Positions 1 through 6,527 of a DNA stretch of 21,202 nucleotides are shown piece by piece. The notes beneath the pieces are model-generated. The model saw only the letters and a list, made by a program, of their open reading frames with translations, was not told the DNA's origin and made no database searches. Positions within the stretch are counted from its first letter, which is position 1. Every line of letters starts with the position of its first letter. The DNA comes from a virus. Both the position numbers and the translations under genes were made by a program. The stretch spans positions 1 to 21,202 of the IMG/VR virus record IMGVR_UViG_3300046028_006456, one strand, 5' to 3'.

Positions 1-633
1 AGATATATCTGGCAGCTCAAAGCTATTTGTTGGATGGATTACGAAGATGTCGCGCAGATTGTGAGATTTCACATCTCAAAGAAGTGGCATATGTGGAAAC
101 AAGATCGCCCACTTGAACCTTGGATAGCTAGAATCACTTCTAATCAGATTAAGAACTTACTTCGTAACAACTATTCTAATTATACTCGCCCATGTTTAGG
201 TTGCAAGTTTAATCAAGGTAACGAACCACCAGCTTGCTCGATCACACCAAGCGGAAGACAATGCTCTGAATGTCCGCTATACAGGAAATGGGAAAAAACA
301 AAGAAGAGTGCATATGATGTTAAGCTATGTGTATCTATCGAAGGTCATATAGATGCTGTTCATTCGATGCGCGATCAGAATTTCGACATTTTATCTAGTG
401 CCGCTCGCCTTCACGAAGAAATGCGCTTATACTTAGCTCCTAAGCAGTATAGAGTTTATACAAGACTCTTTGTTGATGGAGTAGATGAAGAAAAAGTAGC
501 TGCCGAAATGGGTTACAAGACAAATGAAAAAGGTAAAAAGGCTGGATACAAACAAATCAAAAATCTTAAGAAGCTATTTAGGCAAGTAGCTCTAAAAATT
601 TTACAATCGGAGGATATTTTAAGTGGAAGCTAA
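1..633 (+). CDS. Sigma-like RNA polymerase factor with inserted Cys cluster (5' partial)
   Basis: The frame is open from the first base, and 11 codons before the first in-window Met (nt 34) fit the fold, so the true start is upstream. Numbering from that Met, residues 1-46 resemble sigma-70 region 2 (an acidic DYEDVAQ helix, aromatic-rich WHMWK, then PWIARITSNQIKNLLR). Residues 133-190 look like a region-4 helix-turn-helix (LAPKQYRVYTRLFVDGVDEEKVAAEMG, followed by a basic helix). Between them lies a cysteine cluster, C54-x2-C57, C68 and C77-x2-C80, likely a zinc-binding insertion. The expected role is to bind host RNA polymerase and direct late-promoter recognition, comparable to T4 gp55. That role is inferred from the layout; sequence similarity to gp55 itself is not claimed. 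It could instead be another HTH/zinc regulator. It overlaps the next gene by 11 nt, and this module sits just before the packaging genes. Confidence 0.6.
   Translation, partial: RYIWQLKAICWMDYEDVAQIVRFHISKKWHMWKQDRPLEPWIARITSNQIKNLLRNNYSNYTRPCLGCKFNQGNEPPACSITPSGRQCSECPLYRKWEKTKKSAYDVKLCVSIEGHIDAVHSMRDQNFDILSSAARLHEEMRLYLAPKQYRVYTRLFVDGVDEEKVAAEMGYKTNEKGKKAGYKQIKNLKKLFRQVALKILQSEDILSGS
609..613 (+). promoter_or_regulatory. Shine-Dalgarno site selecting a GTG start
   Basis: GGAGG lies 9 nt before the GTG at 623, inside the end of the preceding gene. It is the strongest SD in this part of the window and supports GTG over the downstream ATGs as the start. Confidence 0.7.
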
Positions 634-1699
634 AGAAGAAACAACAGACATCTCTTTTACAAATGAAGAGGCAACACAAATTAGAGACTTAGCTAAACAA
701 TTTCCTGATTTAAATACTATCACGCGTAAATTCTTTGCTAATGAGAAGCTTGATGGGCGATCTAAGCAAGGAATTGCTATTAGGTCGTTCTTAGCAAGTA
801 ATAAAATCAATTATAAAACATCTAAGTACGAAAAGGCAGCGGACATTGAGTTCACAGAGTCTCAAAAAGAGTTTATCATTGACCAAACAGCTATTGGATT
901 GTCCGCCGTAAGAATTGCGGAGCTTATTTTTCCTGATCGCAGAATCGTTAACCTTGGAGTCGAGCAAAGAGCTGTGGCAAACTTCGTTAGAACGGCAAAT
1001 GTAGAAGGTCAACCTGAATCCGAAACTGCTGTTGGTTTAAAATACTTAGTTCCGCGTTCTGTTGAGCGTGTTATTAACAAAATCAATCAAGCTACTGGCG
1101 AAAAGATCAATAAAGAAAAATTAAACCGCCAACATAAATTCTGTATTGAGAAGCTCACTATCAATTTAGCTAACTCGCGGTTTCAAAAGATCATCAACTG
1201 CTATACATCGCAAGAAGATCGTAATATCTTTGAAGAAGAGTTCATTAGAATGACTTGGGACAAGCCTGACCTTACTGCTGATGAAGTTAATTTGTACATG
1301 AACGTGTGCAAAGAAATTATCAACTTAGAAACAACTTCAAGACACTTGGATAAGCTCAATAAAATGTTTGAAGATACTCAAGAGCAGAATGAAATGAGTA
1401 TTCGTCTTGCCGAAATCATCAAAGCTAAGAGTGGTGAGTACCATCAGTGTGAAGGTCGCGTCGAAAGTCTTATTAAAAAGCTTCAAGGCGATAGATCAGG
1501 ACGTATCAATGCTAGACAAAAGGAAAATGCTTCTATCTTGGCTATCGTTCAGCTATTTCAAGACGAAGAAGAGCGCGCTAACATGATCAAGATCGCCGAA
1601 ATGCAAAAGACTCTTGTTAGAGAAGAAGCTGGCAAGCTTGAAAGCATGGTGGAGTGGAAAGCTCGTATCTTGGGCATATCATTAGATGATGCCGTTTAA
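623..1699 (+). CDS. Unrecognised DNA-binding-like protein, candidate small terminase
   Basis: This is a 358-residue protein that I do not recognise as a family. It starts at a GTG with GGAGG 9 nt upstream, overlaps the preceding sigma-like gene by 11 nt and overlaps the next gene by 14 nt. The N-terminal third holds two similar helix-turn-helix-like modules, about residues 33-62 and 98-127, that align without gaps around the patterns I-x4-F and A-x3-F. The C-terminal two thirds are highly charged and predicted helical, with a Glu/Lys/Arg-rich stretch (about 230-350) typical of helical oligomers. Small terminase subunits often combine an N-terminal HTH with a helical oligomerisation region and sit just before terL. 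This gene fits that position, with one gene between, but is longer than most small terminases. A transcription-related role beside the sigma-like factor is the alternative. Both assignments are inference. Confidence 0.6.
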   Translation: MEAKEETTDISFTNEEATQIRDLAKQFPDLNTITRKFFANEKLDGRSKQGIAIRSFLASNKINYKTSKYEKAADIEFTESQKEFIIDQTAIGLSAVRIAELIFPDRRIVNLGVEQRAVANFVRTANVEGQPESETAVGLKYLVPRSVERVINKINQATGEKINKEKLNRQHKFCIEKLTINLANSRFQKIINCYTSQEDRNIFEEEFIRMTWDKPDLTADEVNLYMNVCKEIINLETTSRHLDKLNKMFEDTQEQNEMSIRLAEIIKAKSGEYHQCEGRVESLIKKLQGDRSGRINARQKENASILAIVQLFQDEEERANMIKIAEMQKTLVREEAGKLESMVEWKARILGISLDDAV

Positions 1700-2660
1700 G
1701 TGCAAAGAATGTAATCAAGATTTTCCAAGCGAAAGAAGTCTTCATACTCATTTGAAGAAGCATAAGATGTCGCTTGGAGACTACTACTGTGCCCATTACC
1801 CGAAGAAAAACCTCTTAACTGGTACAAAGTTAAGCTTCAAGGATAAAGAGTCTTATTTTGAAAAGGATTTCGAGAACAGAGAGCAGTTATTAAAGTGGTG
1901 CAACTTTGAAAAAGCAGAAGTTGTTAAACCGTACATAAAACAACTGCTTGAAAGACGAGTAACTAATAAAGAATTAGTTGTTGCGCCTAGTCATATCGAA
2001 ATTGAAACAAGCGAACTGCCAAGTATCAACTGTTTCAAGAAGCATTACGGTTCTTACTCGGCGGTTTGTTCTGAGATTGGCATAAAGCCAATGTTCACAA
2101 AGAATATCCACAAAGATTTTCACTCTGACTACTCTAACGTTAATATTTTCATTGATACAAGAGAACAGCAACCATTGGAGTTTAAGAATCAAAGAGAAGT
2201 TAAGCTAGATTTTGGAGACTATACTGCTGGTGGTCAAAATTACTCTAAAACATTCGTTGATAGAAAATCAGAAAGCGATTTTAAGAGCACTTTAGTTGGA
2301 GAGAACTTCGACAGATTTAAAAGAGAGATCGAAAGATGCAAATCTATGGATTGTTTCTTGTTTGTTGTCGTGGAATCTAGTTTTGATCAGATCAAAAACA
2401 ATAATGACTTCACCTCACATAAATCTAATTTAAAATTCGTATATCACAATATGCGTTTGCTGCAACAAGAGTTCCACAAGAACTGTCAATTCGTTTTTTC
2501 TGGTAGCAGAAAAAATAGCGTAGTTTTAATACCTAAACTTCTTGTTTGTGGCCCAAAACTTTGGGAAACAGACATTCAATACTTCATAGAAAAGGATCAA
2601 TCATGGCTTGGATCGTTGGCGACCAAAAAAGAAAAAGCGTTTACAACAGTAACAAAGTAA
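1686..2660 (+). CDS. C2H2 finger / HNR-like / ERCC4-type nuclease
   Basis: This 324-residue protein has three recognisable parts. Residues 4-26 form a canonical C2H2 finger (F4, C6, C9, F13, L19, H22, H26). Residues about 76-135 resemble the homing-endonuclease-associated repeat, ending in LPSINCFKKHYGSYSAVCSE and a GIKP turn. Residues 153-270 match an ERCC4/XPF-type nuclease: DTRE at 157-160, GD at 177-178 and DRK-x3-D at 192-198, a conservative variant of the family GD-Xn-ERK-X3-D active site. It probably cuts branched or structured DNA using divalent metal. The setting, inside the packaging cluster and overlapping terL by 58 nt, suggests maturation or resolution of DNA before packaging. 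A selfish or homing origin is also possible given the HNR-like part. The start is ATG 1686 or the adjacent ATG 1689; neither has a good SD, so translation may be coupled to the upstream gene. Confidence 0.75.
   Translation: MMPFKCKECNQDFPSERSLHTHLKKHKMSLGDYYCAHYPKKNLLTGTKLSFKDKESYFEKDFENREQLLKWCNFEKAEVVKPYIKQLLERRVTNKELVVAPSHIEIETSELPSINCFKKHYGSYSAVCSEIGIKPMFTKNIHKDFHSDYSNVNIFIDTREQQPLEFKNQREVKLDFGDYTAGGQNYSKTFVDRKSESDFKSTLVGENFDRFKREIERCKSMDCFLFVVVESSFDQIKNNNDFTSHKSNLKFVYHNMRLLQQEFHKNCQFVFSGSRKNSVVLIPKLLVCGPKLWETDIQYFIEKDQSWLGSLATKKEKAFTTVTK
2591..2596 (+). promoter_or_regulatory. Shine-Dalgarno site selecting the terL start
   Basis: AAAGGA lies 6 nt before the ATG at 2603, inside the 3' end of the nuclease gene. 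It supports 2603 as the terL start rather than the in-frame ATG at 2546, which has no comparable site. Confidence 0.6.
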
Positions 2661-4474
2661 ACGAAGAGATTTTAAAGAAAGAAGGCTATCTAGAAGAGCG
2701 CGAAGCTAAGATTCTTCTATATAAATTTCTACGCAGCAACATTTCATTCTCTTCTGAGATTATTTGCGGCGTAAAACCGTTTCCATTTCAGCATCTCGCA
2801 ATTAAAACGATGTTTGAAACAGACTATTCCATGATGGTGTGGAGTCGTGGTCTTTCTAAGAGCTTTACTTGCGCTGTATTCGCAGCGTTGGACGCTATTT
2901 TGAATCAAGGTGTTCACATTGGTATCGTAAGTAAAACATTTCGTCAAGCAAAGATGATTTTCCGCAAAATTGAAGAAATCGCGGACAAGCCAAATGCTAT
3001 TTTCTTAAAGCAAGCTATCACAAAAGTATCTAAGAGTTCTGATGAATGGACAATGGAGTTTGGTCGCAGTAAAATTACCTGCTTACCACTTGGTGACGGT
3101 GAAAAGCTTCGTGGTTTTCGCTTTCACCGTATGATGATCGACGAATTCTTGTTGATGCCAGAAAGAATCTTCAACGAAGTTATTATTCCGTTCCTTTCTG
3201 TAGTGCAGAACCCAACAGAGAGAAAAGAAGTATATGACTTAGAGACTCAGTTGATCGCTAGAGGAGATATGATTGAAGAAGAGCGTTTTAGATGGCCGAA
3301 TAATAAAATTATCGTGCTATCATCTGCTTCTTATCAGTTTGAATATATGTACAGGCTTTATAAGCAGTACGAATCACTCATTAAGTTCCCAGAAAAAGAT
3401 GGAAAAGGTAATTCAACTAGAGCTATCCTGCATTTTTCTTATGATGTAGCTCCTCATGGTCTTTACGACGAGAGTTTGCTGACACAAGCTAAGTCAACTA
3501 TGTCTGAGTCGCAGTTCCAAAGAGAATTCGGCTCTAGATTCATGGACGATTCTTCTGGTTACTTTAAATTGAGCAAGATGCACGAATGTACAATCAAGCC
3601 GCTTGAAGGACAAGCGATTGAAGTGGCTGGACAGAAAGGTTCTGATTATATTTTAAGCTTCGATCCTTCGTGGGCCGAAAATGAATCGTCTGACGACTTT
3701 GCGATGAACCTTATTAAGCTTGATGTGGCTAACCGTAAAGGAATCATCGTTCATAATTACGCCGTATCAGGAACTAATCTTAAAAAGCATATCGACTACT
3801 TAGCTTACTTGATGAATAATTTTAATATCGTTGGAATGTGCGGCGATTATAACGGTGGTGTGCAGTTTATTAATGCCGCAAACGAAAGCGAAGTATTTAA
3901 AAACGCTAAAATCGAAATTAAAATGTTTGAAGCTGATTTTGATTCGCCTGAAAAGTATCAAGATGAAATTCGTAGAGCAAGAAGAGCGTATAATTTAAAA
4001 GATACTCGCATCTGTTACCTTAGAGTGCCAACAAGCTCTTGGATTCGCTACGCCAACGAGTTATTGCAATCTAACTTCGATCATAGAAAGATGCTGTTCG
4101 CTGCCGAAGCTGTTGATAACGATTTCACAGCTCAAAAGAACAAAACTATTCCAATTAAAACGATTAAATTCTTCCGAGATCAAGAAGATAATCAAACGAA
4201 CGACGCAAAGATGGTCGATTTCGTTGACCATCAATCTGATTTGATTGAATTGGTTAAAGCGCAATGTTCTCTAATCATTCCAACAACAACAGCTAATGGA
4301 CATCAGAGTTTCGACTTGCCACCAGAACTTAAAAGACAAAGTGGAGCAGAAAAAACCCGCAAAGACTCGTACTCTTGCTTAGTATTAGGCAACTGGATGA
4401 TGAAAATCTATTTTGATATGATGGATTGTCCAGAACAACAGGCGCAAACTTTTACTCCGTTCTTCGTGAGGTAA
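2603..4474 (+). CDS. terL: Terminase large subunit (packaging ATPase-nuclease)
   Basis: This is the motor that translocates DNA through the portal and cuts concatemers. With the start at 2603 the protein has 623 residues, normal for T4-type large terminases. The N-terminal ATPase has an adenine-binding-like FPFQ segment, a Walker A variant SRGLSKS at 81-87 and Walker B MMIDE at 177-181 with the catalytic Glu last. LSSAS at about 240-243 is a likely coupling motif. The C-terminal RNase H-like nuclease has acidic motifs at ILSFDPSW (Asp about 354), CGDYNGG (Asp about 415) and, near the end, RKDSYSCLVLG (Asp about 588), which matches the usual final HDD-like motif. Some of these acidic residues are assigned by pattern only. 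The upstream in-frame ATG at 2546 is less likely because of the SD at 2591. The gene overlaps the upstream nuclease gene by 58 nt and is followed by a 58-nt intergenic region before portal. Confidence 0.93.
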   Translation: MAWIVGDQKRKSVYNSNKVNEEILKKEGYLEEREAKILLYKFLRSNISFSSEIICGVKPFPFQHLAIKTMFETDYSMMVWSRGLSKSFTCAVFAALDAILNQGVHIGIVSKTFRQAKMIFRKIEEIADKPNAIFLKQAITKVSKSSDEWTMEFGRSKITCLPLGDGEKLRGFRFHRMMIDEFLLMPERIFNEVIIPFLSVVQNPTERKEVYDLETQLIARGDMIEEERFRWPNNKIIVLSSASYQFEYMYRLYKQYESLIKFPEKDGKGNSTRAILHFSYDVAPHGLYDESLLTQAKSTMSESQFQREFGSRFMDDSSGYFKLSKMHECTIKPLEGQAIEVAGQKGSDYILSFDPSWAENESSDDFAMNLIKLDVANRKGIIVHNYAVSGTNLKKHIDYLAYLMNNFNIVGMCGDYNGGVQFINAANESEVFKNAKIEIKMFEADFDSPEKYQDEIRRARRAYNLKDTRICYLRVPTSSWIRYANELLQSNFDHRKMLFAAEAVDNDFTAQKNKTIPIKTIKFFRDQEDNQTNDAKMVDFVDHQSDLIELVKAQCSLIIPTTTANGHQSFDLPPELKRQSGAEKTRKDSYSCLVLGNWMMKIYFDMMDCPEQQAQTFTPFFVR

Positions 4475-4485
4475 AATGAAAGTCA

Positions 4486-4508
4486 TAAAAGTACTTTTGA
4501 TACTTTTA
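4486..4508 (+). other. Hairpin between terL and portal
   Basis: TAAAAGTA (4486-4493) and TACTTTTA (4501-4508) form an 8-bp perfect inverted repeat with a 7-nt loop. The 12-bp palindrome AAAAGTACTTTT (4487-4498) lies inside it, and CTTTT recurs at 4494, 4503 and 4515. The hairpin is too AT-rich to be a strong terminator. It may be a weak terminator, an RNA processing site or a protein-binding site, and it directly abuts a GTGTAA element. Confidence 0.4.
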
Positions 4509-4516
4509 GTGTAACT
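4509..4516 (+). promoter_or_regulatory. Candidate late promoter element upstream of portal
   Basis: GTGTAACT lies 24 nt before the portal start and directly after a hairpin. It belongs to a recurring TGTAAAT-like set found before several genes in this window. It resembles the T4 late -10 element TATAAATA only partially, so the assignment is inference. Confidence 0.3.
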
Positions 4517-4532
4517 TTTACTATATAATCAT

Positions 4533-6524
4533 ATGTCGCGTTCATATAACAAGAAGTCGGACTATTGGAGCAAGTTTAACAAGCCAGAAAGCAGCTCGCT
4601 TACTGTTCATAACAACTACGAACCAAAGCTTTTAGGTGAATCTTACTTCACAGAAGTTGCCAAAGCTTCTTATAGTCGCCCAGTTCAAGGAGCTACAGAC
4701 ACAGCGCAGAGCACAAAGATTCCAAGAAACGGAACTGACCACAACATTCGCCGCTATGCTCTTTTGAGTCAAGGAATGCTTCCTTATCAGTTCTCTAAAG
4801 ACGGTGTTGATATTCGTGATGCTATCTTGCTTTGCCAAAAGGCTTACGCAAACGTCGCTTTAGTTAGAAACACAATCGACATTGCCACAGAGTTCGCTAA
4901 TACAGAGATTTATCTTGAAGGTGGTACTGCACGTAGCAGAGAATTCTTTACTAAGTGGTTTGAGAAGATCAAACTGTGGAAATTAAAAGACCAATACTTC
5001 CGCGAATACTATCGCAGTGGAAACATCTTCTATTATCGTATCGACGGTAAATTCAAAGCAGAAGATTTTAAACTTTTGTCTGGTTTGAGCGAAAACGGAG
5101 TTGTTAATAACAAAATTCCTCTTCGCTACATCTTAATTAATCCTTACGAAATCGTTGCCAAGGTTTCTGCTTCGTTTTCAGAAGCGATTTACGAAAAACT
5201 TCTTTCTGAATACGAGTTAGAAAGACTCAGAAATCCAAAAGATGACGCTGATAGAGAATTGTTTAAAGCTCTTCCTGCTGATATGCAGAAGAAGGTTAAA
5301 GATAAGGCTTATTTCAGAGATGGATTAAAGATGAAACTCGATCCATCATTCTTACTATACTCTTTCTATAAGAAACAAGACTATGAACCGTTTGCAATTC
5401 CATTTACCTTTCCAATCATGGAAGATGTTAATGCAAAACTGGAATTAAAGCATATTGATCAAGCTATTTCTCGCACAGTAGAGAATGTATTGCTGCTTAT
5501 CACTATGGGCGCGCCTCCAGATCAAGGCGGCATCAATCCAGCGAACATGGCGGCAATGCAATCGCTGTTTATGAATGAAAGTGTTGGTAGAGTTCTCGTT
5601 TCTGACCATACGACAAAAGCTGAATTCATTATTCCTGATTTAAAGAAGGTCGTTGGTGAAGAGAAATACAAAATTCTTAATCAAGACATTAAAGAAGGCT
5701 TGATGAACGTTCTTGTTGGCGACGACAAGTATAACGGACAGACCGCGAAGATTGGTTTCTTCATGGAACGCCTTAAAGAATCGCGCAACTGTTTCTTGAA
5801 CGATATTCTCCAACCAGAAATCATTCGCATTTCAAAAGATTTAGGTTTCAAAGCTTATCCTACTGCTAAATTTAAACAAATTGATCTTAAAGATGAGATT
5901 CAATATATGCGTACAGTTAGCCGCTTGATGGAACTGTCGATTATCACTCCAGAACAAGGTATTGAAGCTATGGCTAACGGCAAATTGCCTTCTCCAGAAG
6001 AGTTAAGCCCAGCTCAAGACAAGCTTGTAGAAGAAAGAAAGAAAGGACACTACAATCCTCTTGTTGGCGGCGTTCCAATGACTGAAGATCTAAATGCACC
6101 AGAGCCAGCTGCTCCTGTTGCCGCTGGAAAACCAGTTAATAAAATCTCTAGAACACCAACGGCTAAACCAAAGAACTCTACCTCTGGCAGACCGTTAGGA
6201 GCAAAGTCAAAAGCCTCTACTTCTGATATTCAATCTACTGTTTATGCAGTTGATGCTTTCATGAAGGCTTCCGAAACATTCACTGCCGAAAAGTTCGGCG
6301 TAAATCAACTTAACGATCAACAAAAATCGAGCATAATCGAGCTATGTAAGAAAGTTGTTGCCGCTTCTAACAAAGAAGAATGGACAACTAGACTACAAGC
6401 TTGCGTGCAAGATTTAGGTAACATCGAGAAGCTTCAACCAATGAAAGAAATCTCTGATACTGCTGATGAATTTCTATTGGACGAATATTCTGCGGCCATT
6501 TTGTATCATTCTGCTGTAAAGTAA
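4533..6524 (+). CDS. Portal protein
   Basis: This 663-residue protein follows terL and precedes the protease, the standard portal position. Portal dodecamers sit at one capsid vertex and form the DNA channel and the terminase and connector docking site. The core at about residues 85-180 has the typical run of helices and a YFREYYRSGNIFYYRIDGKF segment. A later region, about 285-480, is also portal-like, with a VENVLLLITMGAPPD stretch, a long helix NQDIKEGLMNVLVGDD and an ATAKIGFF-like loop (here GQTAKIGFF). The basic, Pro/Ala/Thr-rich stretch at about 530-570 looks like a flexible linker, and the final roughly 100 residues form a small helical domain beyond the usual core. ATG 4533 has no visible SD. 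The upstream region is very AT-rich, which may help initiation. Confidence 0.85.
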   Translation: MSRSYNKKSDYWSKFNKPESSSLTVHNNYEPKLLGESYFTEVAKASYSRPVQGATDTAQSTKIPRNGTDHNIRRYALLSQGMLPYQFSKDGVDIRDAILLCQKAYANVALVRNTIDIATEFANTEIYLEGGTARSREFFTKWFEKIKLWKLKDQYFREYYRSGNIFYYRIDGKFKAEDFKLLSGLSENGVVNNKIPLRYILINPYEIVAKVSASFSEAIYEKLLSEYELERLRNPKDDADRELFKALPADMQKKVKDKAYFRDGLKMKLDPSFLLYSFYKKQDYEPFAIPFTFPIMEDVNAKLELKHIDQAISRTVENVLLLITMGAPPDQGGINPANMAAMQSLFMNESVGRVLVSDHTTKAEFIIPDLKKVVGEEKYKILNQDIKEGLMNVLVGDDKYNGQTAKIGFFMERLKESRNCFLNDILQPEIIRISKDLGFKAYPTAKFKQIDLKDEIQYMRTVSRLMELSIITPEQGIEAMANGKLPSPEELSPAQDKLVEERKKGHYNPLVGGVPMTEDLNAPEPAAPVAAGKPVNKISRTPTAKPKNSTSGRPLGAKSKASTSDIQSTVYAVDAFMKASETFTAEKFGVNQLNDQQKSSIIELCKKVVAASNKEEWTTRLQACVQDLGNIEKLQPMKEISDTADEFLLDEYSAAILYHSAVK

Positions 6525-6527
6525 TTC

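Noticed and set aside
2546-2602. Upstream in-frame ATG extending TerL by 19 residues
   Set aside because: It has no SD, a weakly terminase-like N-terminus and deeper overlap with the nuclease gene. ATG 2603 has AAAGGA at good spacing.
4524-4529. TATAAT as a host-type -10 promoter box before portal
   Set aside because: Transcription would start at or after the ATG at 4533, and no -35 box is at proper spacing. The GTGTAACT element further upstream is more plausible.
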